Shown piece after piece: positions 1 to 9,178 of a stretch of 64,000 nt of DNA. The stretch comes from an uncultured Ruegeria sp. (GTDB taxonomy: Bacteria; Pseudomonadota; Alphaproteobacteria; Rhodobacterales; Rhodobacteraceae): assembly GCF_947497005.1 (NCBI RefSeq), contig NZ_CANMFF010000019.1, positions 1 to 64,000 of the forward strand, written 5' to 3'. Below the pieces are notes generated by a model, which saw only the letters and a program-made list of their open reading frames with translations, had not been told where the DNA came from and did no database searches. Positions within the stretch are counted from its first letter, which is position 1. Each line of letters opens with the position of its first letter. Both the position numbers and the translations under genes were made by a program.

Positions 1-105
1 GCCGGGGATGACCAGCCCACAGCCGGGGACGACCAGCCCACAGCCGGGGATGACCAGCCCACAGCCGGGGACGACCAACCCACAGCCGGGGATGACCAGC
101 CCACA
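1..105 (+). repeat. Five tandem 21-bp repeats coding AGDDQPT
   Basis: Five in-frame 21-bp units begin at 1, 22, 43, 64 and 85. The third codon alternates GAT, GAC, GAT, GAC, GAT, giving a 42-bp higher-order period. Copy 4 also carries CAA instead of CAG. All differences are silent. The array probably continues left of the window. Confidence 0.95.
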
Positions 106-510
106 ACAGAGGCCGAAGTCGAAACCCCCATCCACATTCCCGAACCTCAGGGCGTGTTGATGATCGACATAACCAATCAGGGCAGCCAGAGCGGCATCAC
201 ACAGTCGCCTGTTTCAGAGGTCGAGGACGCAGGCACTGATCGGTTTGTATGGAACAAACCGGATTCCGGCCTGAATATATTCAAAAAAGGAAATCCGGCT
301 GCAAAAATCGATAACGATGACGGTGGGTTCGACAGCAGTTTCATTCAGGTCTTTCTGAACCGTGCAGATACCTCAAATGAGACCGGAACGTTTTTCGATT
401 CTGTAGGCCGCGGTTTCTTTGCCGACGGCACTGACTCTCTGACAATCGGAGGTGATGCGGAATTCTTCGACTCTTGGGCGACGAATCTATACGCGGATTT
501 GTTTGCTTAA
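1..510 (+). CDS. C-terminal part of a repeat-containing hypothetical protein
   Basis: The reading frame is open from the first base, so the N terminus lies outside the window; 169 codons are visible before TAA. It begins with five copies of the heptapeptide AGDDQPT, followed by an acidic linker (TEAEVETPIHIPEP) and a roughly 120-residue C-terminal part rich in Asp, Phe and Gly. No domain is recognised. Low-complexity acidic Thr/Pro repeats in front of a small folded tail are common in secreted or surface proteins, and the setting in a polysaccharide locus fits that, but this is inference. No membrane segment is seen. It could also be the tail of a glycan-binding or glycan-cleaving enzyme. Confidence 0.6.
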   Translation, partial: AGDDQPTAGDDQPTAGDDQPTAGDDQPTAGDDQPTTEAEVETPIHIPEPQGVLMIDITNQGSQSGITQSPVSEVEDAGTDRFVWNKPDSGLNIFKKGNPAAKIDNDDGGFDSSFIQVFLNRADTSNETGTFFDSVGRGFFADGTDSLTIGGDAEFFDSWATNLYADLFA

Positions 511-927
511 TGGCGACAACCGCCTCCAGCTAGAGAAACTGTCAATCAAAACGCGGGAGGGCCTCAGATTTGGGGCCCGCCCCTGCCTTTTCCGGGCCGG
601 CGCACTTCGGAACATGCAAAACTGTGCTCATACGCCCTTTATGAAGCACCTCTGTTGACTTAAAGCTGATTACCAGCAGCCCCAATTCATTGCGACACAT
701 GCGAAAAGGGTTTTGACCGCACCTAGGAGTTTTACGCCCCCATATTGCAACACGCCTTCAAGACAGGGCTGTCCGAATGGGTCTGTTCCACGATGAATTT
801 GCGCAGTTTGGCATTTCAAAGTGAGAAAGTATTTGTCTCGACACATGATCCTGCATCGGCATCATATATGACAGACGGGCCATGACCTTGCTTACGAGTG
901 AACTTTATTCAATTACAGGACCACGAA
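511..927. other. Intergenic region with candidate terminator
   Basis: This 417-bp stretch separates the repeat protein from the methyltransferase gene. Apart from the candidate hairpin at 555-591 and the ribosome binding site CAGGA at 916-920, nothing recognisable is seen. A short open frame at 452-658 overlaps the upstream gene and has no family resemblance. Confidence 0.5.
555..591 (+). terminator. Candidate Rho-independent terminator
   Basis: GGG at 555-557 and GGGCC at 559-563 pair with GGCCC at 574-578 and CCC at 580-582, with one A-G mismatch between the two blocks. A short T run follows at 588-591. It lies about 45 bp after the stop of the repeat-containing protein. The T run is weak, so the call is tentative. 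Confidence 0.4.
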
Positions 928-1773
928 ATGAAACCTGAGAAAATGCCGGAGACCGCAGCAAGCTATCAAGCTTACCTGAACAGCCCGTACAAAAGCAGCA
1001 AGCATTCGACCTATTTCGATGTGTATGACAAGCTTTTCTCACCTTACATCGGCAAGCAAATTACCTTCGTCGAAATCGGGGTTCTGAGTGGCGGCTCTTT
1101 GTTCATGTGGCGCGAGTTCTTCGGGCCGCAAGCCCGCATCATCGGTGTTGAACTGAACCCCGACGCAAAGCGTTGGGAGCAGGATGGCTTTGAAATTTTC
1201 ATCGGCAGCCAGAGCGATCCGGCCTTTCTGGAGAAAATTGCAAAAGAGGTCGGTGAAATCGACATCCTCCTGGACGATGGCGGCCATACCTATGAACAAC
1301 AGATCATCACAACTGAATGCCTGCTGCCGCATATCCGCGATGGGGGTATGCTGGTCGTGGAGGACACGCATACATCCTACATGGAGGGGTTCGGGCTTCG
1401 GAACCGATCCTTCGTCAAATATGCCATGAACATGGTTGATCGTATCAACCACCGTTTCTGGAAACTGGCACCAAATGCTGCGGAAAAACGAACCTGGGGG
1501 ATCAGTTTTTTTGAATCCTTTGTCGTGTTTGAAGTTAACCGCAAAGCGACCTCGGTTGTGTCTGCGCCGACCGAGAACGATGGTGAAGATTTGCATGCCA
1601 AGGATTTCAGGCATGCTGACAATCAGGTCTATGAAAACCTGCTGAACACGTCCAAGAAGCTGTCCGCACTCAAAACGATTCCAGGCATGCGCGCGGTAGC
1701 GAGACTGGTTCGGGCGGCGGTGTCCCTACCGTCCGACATGAAGCGCGCCCGCAAGTTGAAAGAGTATTTCTGA
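928..1773 (+). CDS. Class I SAM-dependent methyltransferase (sugar O-methyltransferase-like)
   Basis: The 281-residue product has a Rossmann SAM-binding motif, FVEIGVLSGGSLFMW. Downstream, DILLDDGGHTYEQQ resembles the cephalosporin hydroxylase / rhamnosyl O-methyltransferase group of small-molecule methyltransferases. The acceptor is unknown; a sugar hydroxyl is a fair guess from the neighbouring glycosyltransferases. I prefer ATG 928 because CAGGA at 916-920 lies 7 bases before it. An in-frame GTG at 898 would add 10 residues but has no clear ribosome binding site. The C-terminal 70 residues are basic and end in an Arg/Lys-rich helix, possibly membrane-associated. It lies 48 bp before the Gtr-like gene and is probably co-transcribed. 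Confidence 0.8.
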   Translation: MKPEKMPETAASYQAYLNSPYKSSKHSTYFDVYDKLFSPYIGKQITFVEIGVLSGGSLFMWREFFGPQARIIGVELNPDAKRWEQDGFEIFIGSQSDPAFLEKIAKEVGEIDILLDDGGHTYEQQIITTECLLPHIRDGGMLVVEDTHTSYMEGFGLRNRSFVKYAMNMVDRINHRFWKLAPNAAEKRTWGISFFESFVVFEVNRKATSVVSAPTENDGEDLHAKDFRHADNQVYENLLNTSKKLSALKTIPGMRAVARLVRAAVSLPSDMKRARKLKEYF

Positions 1774-1821
1774 GCGGGTGATCGGCACTCATGCGCCACG
1801 TATCTGCAGAAAACACATAAC

Positions 1822-3648
1822 ATGAGCATTGCACTACCAGTCAAATTCCGCTGGCCATACGCGATTTCCGCCAGCCTTCTCGTTTACGCATTCACAACCG
1901 CACCGGGCCTGATCAGGGATGGCAGAAACCCGGATGACTGGCGTCAGGTCCATGGCGCACCCGAAGGTGGGATGCCTCTTAACTGGACGACCGAGGAAGG
2001 TCGCTGGGCGATGGAGGTTCTCTATGTTCATGTCTTTCAGGAACGCTTCCTGCCTGTATTGCAGACTGGTCTGGCGGCAGGCGTCTTCCTTCTGCTGTCA
2101 TGGATTCTGGCCCGGCAATCCAGTGATCGTGACACCCGGCCCTTCGCAACCTTTCTGATCTTCACGCTTGGCGTTCATCACGTCTACATGATCAACGCCC
2201 TTACTTTTTCGAGCCACGTTTTTGCTTTCCCGCTGGCGCTGCTGCTTTCCGTTGCCGGTTTCAAATGTTTTGAACGGGGTATTTTGCAAGGCTTTGGCGC
2301 TCGGGTGATCTGGCTTTTGATCGGCGCGCAATGCATCGCGCTTTGTGCAGCGCTCTATCAGCCTTTTGTCCCTTTTGGCGCCGTGATCCTGTTTCTCTCG
2401 ATGATCCGAACCCATCGGTACAAAACCCGAGATGTGGGCATATTCATCCTGCTATCGGCAATCGGATCATGCCTTGGCCTTCTGGTCTATTTTGCGCAGG
2501 CTCATCTGGCTGCCCAGCTGCATGACCATGTCCCCACGACCAACCGTATCGCGATGCCCTCTCTCCACGAGTTGCAAGGCAAGCTTGAGACGGCTCTTCA
2601 ATTGCTTGGCCAAATCTGGCGGGGGTCGCTACAAAGAATACCCTGGGCCATCAAGACCCTGAACACCGCCTATATCGGAATTGGGTTTTTGCTGGGCGTT
2701 GCGTTGAGCATTTCTGTCCTTATACGGAACCCGCATAATTGGGTGAATGCCCTGCGTATCCTGATGGGCATAACCGGTATTCTCTTGCTGCCCTTGCTGA
2801 TCTGGTTTTCCTTTGACGGGCAGTGGATACCGTCACGGGCCGTCGCCTATGTCGGCTTACTGGCGGCGGTTTTCTATCTGGCTGTTGATGCAGAAATACG
2901 AGCGCGGGGTTTCAGGTCACCCGTCATTCTGGGCCTGCCCCTGATCGTTGCGCTCACATACGCGTCCATGGCGCCTTTCATCTGGGGCGATCAGTCCGAA
3001 ATGGGAGACCGTGATGAGGCGCTTGCTGAAAAAATCATGGCGCGGCTCGCGGAGCTGGAAGGGTATGACGGTGCGCCATTCCGCATCGTCGGCCATATAG
3101 ACTATCCCGATCTGGCCTGGGGGGACATGATCGGCTGGACCGTATTTCACGCCGGAAACTCTCGTCCGGGCATCTTCAAGGACATGTATGACCTGGACTG
3201 GTATGCTGACGGCGGGCTGTATGAAGGGCCTAAAGCCTGCGAGGCCTTCCCGGCCGAGACTTCCGTCTATCTGCATCATGGTGCCGCCTATGTCTGCCTG
3301 TCGCAAAGCCCCGGCTTTTCCGGAAACCTCATGTGCGCCGACAGTGACAGGCCCGAAATCGGCCGTATCTGCGTCACGCCAAAAGCAGTTCTGCGGTTCT
3401 CGGAAATCTGTGCGTCTTCCCTTCGAGGGGACAGAATTGACGTTATAAGTACCGCGATGCCAACTGCTCGTAGCGTAATCCAAGGCCACGGCCACACCAT
3501 ACATGGCGGGTGTTTCTATACCGCAGGTTGGAACGGAGAGGTGCCAGATGTGATCGAAGTATCAATGGTGAGCGGCGATGGTACAGTCACTTGGTCCGAA
3601 AAGCTGACACTCGACGCGATATGGAATCCATCCGGCAACACAGAATAA
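1822..3648 (+). CDS. Gtr-type polytopic membrane glucosyltransferase
   Basis: The 608-residue protein has about ten hydrophobic segments in residues 15-390 and a soluble C-terminal part of roughly 200 residues with several cysteines. The N-terminal loop after the first helix carries RNPDDWRQVHG and later GRWAMEVLY. Such an acidic DD loop and GRW pattern is typical of the GtrII/Glucos_trans_II family, which transfers glucosyl groups from undecaprenyl-phosphate-glucose to O-antigen or other glycans on the outer face of the membrane. The next gene is a GtrB-like donor synthase, which supports this role. The sugar and acceptor cannot be predicted. ATG 1822 is the first start in the frame. Confidence 0.7.
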   Translation: MSIALPVKFRWPYAISASLLVYAFTTAPGLIRDGRNPDDWRQVHGAPEGGMPLNWTTEEGRWAMEVLYVHVFQERFLPVLQTGLAAGVFLLLSWILARQSSDRDTRPFATFLIFTLGVHHVYMINALTFSSHVFAFPLALLLSVAGFKCFERGILQGFGARVIWLLIGAQCIALCAALYQPFVPFGAVILFLSMIRTHRYKTRDVGIFILLSAIGSCLGLLVYFAQAHLAAQLHDHVPTTNRIAMPSLHELQGKLETALQLLGQIWRGSLQRIPWAIKTLNTAYIGIGFLLGVALSISVLIRNPHNWVNALRILMGITGILLLPLLIWFSFDGQWIPSRAVAYVGLLAAVFYLAVDAEIRARGFRSPVILGLPLIVALTYASMAPFIWGDQSEMGDRDEALAEKIMARLAELEGYDGAPFRIVGHIDYPDLAWGDMIGWTVFHAGNSRPGIFKDMYDLDWYADGGLYEGPKACEAFPAETSVYLHHGAAYVCLSQSPGFSGNLMCADSDRPEIGRICVTPKAVLRFSEICASSLRGDRIDVISTAMPTARSVIQGHGHTIHGGCFYTAGWNGEVPDVIEVSMVSGDGTVTWSEKLTLDAIWNPSGNTE

Positions 3649-3836
3649 GGCACGCGCCTGGCTGATCGCGTGGCCCCGCACAGAAAACGCTATCATCACC
3701 GCTGCACGGCATGAGACATTGAGTGACTATGAAAAGACACTGAAAATCGAAAAATTACGCACACACGCAGAACTTTTTGAGCCAAAGGCAAAACCATGGT
3801 CACTTATCCCCGGACGCACGGGAAAGGCTACGCGTT

Positions 3837-4850
3837 ATGGTAAATTTAAACATGAGCACCCCCACATTTCTGTCTCGGGGAAAAGCCCCGGACGAAAGCG
3901 TCCCGACGCTCAGCATCATTGTACCGATGTTCAATGAAGAAGATGTTCTGCCGGCTCTGCTCGAACGCTTGGGGCAGTTCCTCGATCGGCTTGGGGAAAG
4001 CTACGAGATCATCTGCGTGAACGACGGCAGTACAGACGCGACCGCCAGGATTCTGGCCGCCGCGCATGAACACGACAATCGCATCAAGGTGCTGAACTTT
4101 TCACGTAATTTCGGCAAGGAAATCGCATTGACGGCGGGGCTAGATGCAGCTGCGGGTGAAGCCGTTGTTCCGATAGACGCGGATTTGCAGGATCCGCCCG
4201 AACTGATCGAAAAATTCCTTGAAAAGTGGCGCGAAGGGTTCGACGTCGTCTATGCCGTCCGGCGTCACCGCGACAGCGATACCGCGATGAAACGCTGGAC
4301 AGCGCTGAAGTTCTATCAGGTCATCAACCGGCTCTCAGGCGTGCCGATACCCGCCAATACCGGCGATTTTCGCCTCATGGACCGGCGCGTGGTCCAAGCT
4401 GTCGTTCAGCTGCGCGAGCACAACCGCTTTATGAAGGGCCTTTTTGCCTGGGTCGGGTTTCGGCACACCAAAGTAGCGTATGACCGCCCCGAGCGTGCAG
4501 CGGGGCAGACCAAGTTCAACTACTGGCGCCTTTGGAACTTTGCGCTGGACGGTATTACCGGGTTCAGCACCGTACCGCTCAGGATTGCAGGTTATGTCGG
4601 TATGCTGACTGCGTTGGCGGCGATCATCTATGGTGCTTTCCTGATCTCACGCACCCTTATTTACGGGGTGGATGTACCCGGCTACGCCTCATTGATGGTT
4701 GCAGTGCTGCTGATCGGCGGCCTGCAGCTTGTTGTGCTGGGCGTTATCGGGGAATATCTGGGGCGGCTTTATGCAGAGGCTCAGAAACGCCCGCTTTATA
4801 TTGTCGAAAGCAGCCTGGGGCTTGAGCCCCGGGACGGTCATTCACGCTGA
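3837..4850 (+). CDS. GtrB/DPM1-like polyprenyl-phosphate glycosyltransferase (GT2)
   Basis: The 337-residue product starts with an N-terminal GT-A domain (LSIIVPMFNEEDVLPALLERL; VNDGSTDAT; DADLQDPPELI; GDFRLMDRRVV), followed by two C-terminal membrane helices. This is the bactoprenol-phosphate glucosyl/mannosyltransferase architecture. It would make a lipid-linked sugar donor at the cytoplasmic face for the preceding Gtr-type transferase. I chose ATG 3837 because GGAAAGG at 3821-3827 lies 9 bases upstream; an in-frame TTG at 3777 lacks such a site. A matching GtrA flippase is not adjacent but is found at 43369-43770. A second GtrB-like gene lies at 38157-39167. Confidence 0.88.
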   Translation: MVNLNMSTPTFLSRGKAPDESVPTLSIIVPMFNEEDVLPALLERLGQFLDRLGESYEIICVNDGSTDATARILAAAHEHDNRIKVLNFSRNFGKEIALTAGLDAAAGEAVVPIDADLQDPPELIEKFLEKWREGFDVVYAVRRHRDSDTAMKRWTALKFYQVINRLSGVPIPANTGDFRLMDRRVVQAVVQLREHNRFMKGLFAWVGFRHTKVAYDRPERAAGQTKFNYWRLWNFALDGITGFSTVPLRIAGYVGMLTALAAIIYGAFLISRTLIYGVDVPGYASLMVAVLLIGGLQLVVLGVIGEYLGRLYAEAQKRPLYIVESSLGLEPRDGHSR

Positions 4851-4881
4851 TCTCTCGACCGTCCTGCGAAATCGCTGCGTC

Positions 4882-6345
4882 TCATCTGCGCCGATAGACA
4901 AGCACCTGCCCGTCCCCCAGTGTTCCGGCGAACGCATGTATGCGTTCCAATTGCCCCTCTGCATCACGTTTCAGATCCGGAATGGCGCGGAACATCCGGT
5001 CTGGGAACAGAACAACGAGCGCCACAGGGCCAGGCTGGGCCATCGCTTCGGAATAGTCCTGCGCATCCCCGATGGTTCCCCAGTCGGCGTTGAAGTGACC
5101 TTCGAAAAGCGGGCCGCCCGGATTGATCGCATATATCCGTTCTGACGGGCTGCGGATGTCTTCCACAAGCGCAAAAGCCCCGGCCAGATCCTGTTTCGGA
5201 GCAGAATAGTTTCGCTGCACCAGGAGCACGGACACCACGATCATCGCCAGAATACCCAACGCAAAGAGTGGCCGTCCGAACCGGGGCCGGCGAACCCACC
5301 GTGCCACCACATCCGCACCATACCGACACCCAACAACGGCCAGAATAATGATGAGGCCGATATCGACGAAAAAGAACCTCGGCCAGATCCGCATTTCAAG
5401 CGACAGGAGAAGGATCAGCGTCACGGCGATATGCATGGCGATGGACGGGAAAAACAACGGCTGCGTCGCATGCGCCCCCACAGCGCCGAATACGATGACG
5501 ACCAGCCCACCGATGGCGACAAACAACATCAGCGGACCAGTATTTCCAACCGCAGTCCGCAAGCCTTCGACAATTGTCCAAAGCGGGTTCTGATATTCCT
5601 GCATAGGGTCTACGGCGGATGTCGCCGAAACCTCGCTTACGGTGCCCGCTATGCTTGGCAAGATCGGCAGATATGCGAGCAGGATCAAAACCAGCGCAAC
5701 CGCAACGCCCATCAGCGGGTGCAATACCCATTCACGGGTCAAGGTGCCCCGCCCGAACCCGGTCGCCAGGGAAAGCAACCAGATAAACCCCAGAGCGACA
5801 AAGAAAAATGCACCGGTAAGATGCGTGAAGACAGCGGCAGCGGCCGTAACGCCGAAGGCAACCCAGGTCCCGGTTGCCGGCTGGCGCATCCCTCGCAGAA
5901 AGAAAATGAAGCCAAGCGTGCTCCAGAACGCAAGCTCGGTATATCCGCGCGCGTTTTGAGAGAACCAGACCTGATGATAGGACAAAGCCACGAGCAAGGC
6001 TGAAACATGTGCAATCGTGCTGTCTGCGACCTCTTTTGCCAGCCACCAGATTGCCCCGACAAGACCGACACCAAACAGGACCGCCGGAAACCGGTATGCC
6101 CAGGCCTGATCCCCGAATATCTGGGAAACCAGCTTTGCCTTCATGCTGAAGAAATAATGATGGTTCATCGAATATTCGCGCATCATCTCCCCCCATGGAA
6201 GGTTGACATGCGTATCGACGGTCCGAATCTCGTCATACCACAGGGGCGCGTTCAACCCGGCGCTTCTGAGGATTGCCGCAAAAAGAAGGATGAACAGGAG
6301 TATTGCCAGATCATTGCGTCCAAGCACGGGGGAAGGCTGTTTCAT
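4882..6345 (-). CDS. GT39/ArnT-like membrane glycosyltransferase
   Basis: The 487-residue protein has about eleven hydrophobic segments. Its first loop is APLWYDEIRTVDTH, the acidic DE loop typical of the PMT/ArnT (GT-C) superfamily, which uses polyprenyl-phosphate sugars. NARGYTELAFW in the fourth segment is another common family signature. It probably adds a residue to a lipid-linked or surface glycan at the periplasmic side. The gene converges with the GtrB-like gene, leaving 31 bp. Start ATG 6345 is the first in frame. The donor and acceptor are unknown. Confidence 0.75.
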   Translation of the reverse strand: MKQPSPVLGRNDLAILLFILLFAAILRSAGLNAPLWYDEIRTVDTHVNLPWGEMMREYSMNHHYFFSMKAKLVSQIFGDQAWAYRFPAVLFGVGLVGAIWWLAKEVADSTIAHVSALLVALSYHQVWFSQNARGYTELAFWSTLGFIFFLRGMRQPATGTWVAFGVTAAAAVFTHLTGAFFFVALGFIWLLSLATGFGRGTLTREWVLHPLMGVAVALVLILLAYLPILPSIAGTVSEVSATSAVDPMQEYQNPLWTIVEGLRTAVGNTGPLMLFVAIGGLVVIVFGAVGAHATQPLFFPSIAMHIAVTLILLLSLEMRIWPRFFFVDIGLIIILAVVGCRYGADVVARWVRRPRFGRPLFALGILAMIVVSVLLVQRNYSAPKQDLAGAFALVEDIRSPSERIYAINPGGPLFEGHFNADWGTIGDAQDYSEAMAQPGPVALVVLFPDRMFRAIPDLKRDAEGQLERIHAFAGTLGDGQVLVYRRR

Positions 6346-6543
6346 GAGCTTCTCCAGTCAGCTCGGCTCAGGTCAGGTACCCAGAAAAACCGACAGCATG
6401 GGCGCGGCAAATGCCAATCCTTCTTTCGCATCCCACCGTATCCGGGACGGATACCGACACAAAGTTCCGATGCGGGCGGTTTCATCTCAAAAACACCCCA
6501 AAACAGTCACTAATGCACAAAATAATTCTCTATTGTTTCTCAT

Positions 6544-7743
6544 TTACGCACTCTGCCAAGCCGCTTTATCCAGCATTTGACGGTAAATCTGTTCGATCCG
6601 TTCATGCACCCGGGTTGGGTCAAAGCGGTCCTCACGTGCCAGTGCACGAGCGTTGGACCCCAGTTCCCGGCGCAGTTCCTCGTTCCCCGCAAGCTCCAGC
6701 ACAGCAGCAGTCAGCCCTTCGGCATCGCCAACCGGGCAAAGCCGCCCAACCTGTTCAGACACAAGTTCACTCACACCGCCGCAATCGGTCGCTATCACCG
6801 GCAAGCCGGCATGAAAGGCCTCTACGATTGAAATCGGCAGCGCCTCCCAACGGGACGTGAGCAGCATGCAATCGGCAGCGGCCATATGCAGGGGGACGGT
6901 ATCGATCGGCCCCAGAACCCGGATATTTTCACTCACCCCCGCCGAAGCAATCCAACCCGAAATCACATCTTCCAAAGGACCATGACCTGCCAGCGCGAGC
7001 ACGATATCGCGGCGCTCCTTCACCAGCCGGGCCAGCACATCGATCATCAGGTCGATACCCTTTTGCGGATCCAGCCGGGCCGGGCTGAAAATCAACACAC
7101 CTTTCTCGTCGCGCAAAAGTTCCTGTCTCAGCGCCAGAACTGCAGCGGGATCCTGATCCGGGGGCGGTGGCACACCAAGCCCAAGCTGGGCTGTGCGCGC
7201 CCGCGGCAGGCCACGATCGATCAATGCATCAAGGGTTTTATGGCTGGGGCAAGCAGTGACATGAGCCGCGAACTGAGCACTGCGCGCCACCCCGCCATAC
7301 CGTTCGGGCGTTGAACCATGAAAGGTGAAAAGGCGGCGGGTCGGCTGACCGGCAAGCGCCAGCCGGGCGACAAGCGCAGGGGCGGTTTCGTGAGAGTGAA
7401 CAAGGTCGAAACGGCCGCGGGCTACGATCTTTCGCAGTTTTTGCGCACAGCCCACGGCGGCTCCTAGCCGTCTCATCATACTGAGACCCTCGTCTTCCGA
7501 TACACGTTTCAGGTCCAACGCATGAAACCCGACATCGCGCCCTTCCTGGCCCCATGGACCAGGCGGTCCACCCAGTTCGACATGATGCCCTCGATCCCGC
7601 AGATGATCTGTCAGGTCAAGAATATGGCGCTGAATTCCACCTCGTTCGAACGCTGGCCCCAATTGCAGAACGCGTAACGGCCGGGTGGAATGTCCGGTTG
7701 CAATATCCGGATCCTGCTCTGATCGCCCTGAAACATAGGCCAT
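6544..7743 (-). CDS. GT4 family glycosyltransferase
   Basis: The 399-residue protein has the two-domain GT-B fold expected of GT4. The N-terminal domain has FERGGIQRHILDLTDHL and the C-terminal nucleotide-sugar site has SRWEALPISIVEAFHAGLPVIATDCGGVSELV with the E-x7-E pattern. It is cytoplasmic and should add a sugar to a growing lipid-linked oligosaccharide. It is a clear paralogue of the protein at 35255-36439: both share GGIQRHI near the start, the same donor-site block and a similar C terminus (EDRF-P-VH). It points away from the manC remnant. ATG 7743 is used as start. Confidence 0.88.
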   Translation of the reverse strand: MAYVSGRSEQDPDIATGHSTRPLRVLQLGPAFERGGIQRHILDLTDHLRDRGHHVELGGPPGPWGQEGRDVGFHALDLKRVSEDEGLSMMRRLGAAVGCAQKLRKIVARGRFDLVHSHETAPALVARLALAGQPTRRLFTFHGSTPERYGGVARSAQFAAHVTACPSHKTLDALIDRGLPRARTAQLGLGVPPPPDQDPAAVLALRQELLRDEKGVLIFSPARLDPQKGIDLMIDVLARLVKERRDIVLALAGHGPLEDVISGWIASAGVSENIRVLGPIDTVPLHMAAADCMLLTSRWEALPISIVEAFHAGLPVIATDCGGVSELVSEQVGRLCPVGDAEGLTAAVLELAGNEELRRELGSNARALAREDRFDPTRVHERIEQIYRQMLDKAAWQSA

Positions 7744-8280
7744 AGACGAAACCCCTTACCCCCCTTGTCCGGGGCGCATGTGGACGTCACACAAACCCAC
7801 CACCCGGAAAGGTCTTACCAAATCGATTACAGCCTCAGCACCGTTGATCCGACATTGTACGGGGCCAAGACATTTGAAACACGGTCATCATATGGCAGGT
7901 GCGTAGCCCGTCAAAGGTATCCTTGACAATAGATACGTCGATAGAGGGGAGGAATGCACCAATAACCATGCTCACTCCGACTGAAGTGACCCACCACTCC
8001 GGTTGAGAACCTGACAGGGGTAGACTTGGCCAATTTCGACGAGAGCAGCTTTGAACTCCTCGATCGTCGAAGGAGAAATACGGCAGCGCCCGGATTTCCC
8101 ACCTTTCAGAGGGTTTAGGTGCTGTGAGGTAAGCCAGACCACTTCAAGTGCCCTGCCTTGCGAGACGAGCCACTCAATGAGCTCGTCTTCGCTGGGCTGA
8201 GAACAGCAGCAAGATCAATCAGGAGCCTGCGTGGATTGGCATGAGCAGAAGGTCAGTATGTGGAGACCCGGCTTTTGGAT
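7744..8280. other. Degenerate intergenic region
   Basis: This stretch holds no intact gene. It includes an 80-codon open frame without a start codon on the minus strand (7972-8214), listed separately, and lies just after the FkbM remnant. It looks like eroded coding DNA; 7744-7970 shows nothing recognisable. Confidence 0.5.
7972..8214 (-). pseudogene. Startless open frame, possible gene remnant
   Basis: On the minus strand 80 codons are open between two stops, with no ATG and no convincing GTG or TTG start. The translation includes EDELIEWLVSQGRALEVVW and STIEEFKAALVEIGQVYP, which look like amphipathic helices of a real protein rather than random sequence. I do not recognise the family. Lying next to two other broken genes, it is most likely another fragment. 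Confidence 0.25.
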
Positions 8281-8520
8281 TCACTCTGCCGCAAATCGTC
8301 CCGGGCCGGAGGCATCAAGATCGATGATCTGCACGTCGTCGCGTAACGCGAGCGCGTAATGCAGCGTTTTGTAGCCACCTGAACGCTCAAGACCATAGGC
8401 CAAAACTCTAGTACAACCGGACAACGCATTCTGGTCTGACTCTGTGCACAGCTCAGCACGTGACCTTCATGCCCCTGCGTGTCGACCCAGATCAGATCTG
8501 GCCCGTTTTCGGGCGGCAGA
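8281..8520 (-). pseudogene. FkbM-family methyltransferase remnant, frameshifted
   Basis: On the minus strand, from about 8520, one frame reads GPDLIWVDTQGHEGHVL and then CPVVLEFWP. This is the conserved C-terminal motif of FkbM-type methyltransferases (DLIxIDxxGxExxVL). Near 8397-8402 the frame shifts by one base and continues as YGLERSGGYKTLHYALALRD to a TGA at 8281-8283. The 5' two thirds are missing. The fragment begins inside the last codons of the truncated manC, overlapping it in another frame, so the two were joined by a deletion or recombination. FkbM enzymes often methylate sugars. This copy cannot be functional. Confidence 0.6.
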
Positions 8521-9178
8521 CCATCAGCGCTGGCGCGTGGGTTTCAAAGGCGGCGATGATATCGCTGGCCCGGAAAAGGAAGATACCGCCATTCCACAGA
8601 TGTTTGCCATCGGCCACCATCGCCGTGGCAGTATGCACATCGGGTTTCTCTACAAAGCTGTCGAGCTTGACGGGTGTGATGCCTTCAGGCGCTGTGGCCA
8701 GCTTGAGATACCCATAGCCGGTCTCAGGTCGATTCGGTGTAATTCCAAAGGTCACCAATTGCCCGGCCTGGGCCGCTGGCATGCCCGCATCCACAGCGGC
8801 GCGGAATGCGTTTGCATCTGGCACAACATGATCGGACGGTGCGACCAGCAGCAAGGCCTCAGGGTCGGACGCAGCCACATGCAAGGCTGCAGCCAGAACC
8901 GCGGGCGCGGTATTGCGCCCTTCGGGCTCAATCAGAATCGCACCTGGATCAATGCCCGCTGCCTGCAACTGTTCGGTCACGATAAACCGGAAATCAAACC
9001 CGGTTACCACCACGGGCGCGGCATAACTCTCGCCGGACAGACACCTGGCCGAAGCCTGAAACAGGGTCTCTTCCCCGGCAATGGCGGCAAACTGCTTTGG
9101 ATAGGATTTCCGAGACAGCGGCCAAAGACGAGTGCCGGAACCGCCGCAGAGAAGAACAGGAGTGATGGACACGATCAA
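8492..9178 (-). pseudogene. manC: Truncated mannose-1-phosphate guanylyltransferase
   Basis: About 228 codons remain. The N terminus carries the pyrophosphorylase signature VLLCGGSGTRLWPLSRKSYPKQF, followed by EGRNTAPAV, LLVAPSDHVV, FVEKPD and WNGGIFLF. Intact enzymes make GDP-mannose from mannose-1-phosphate and GTP and run to about 470 residues. Here the frame leaves homology after FETHAPALMV and stops at 8492-8494, exactly where FkbM-like sequence begins in another frame. The loss removes the rest of the nucleotidyltransferase domain and the isomerase-like domain. The start may be TTG 9178 or GTG 9172. GDP-mannose, if needed, must come from another copy. Confidence 0.8.

Noticed and set aside
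1..105. CRISPR array
   Set aside because: Units are contiguous with no spacers and lie in one open reading frame.
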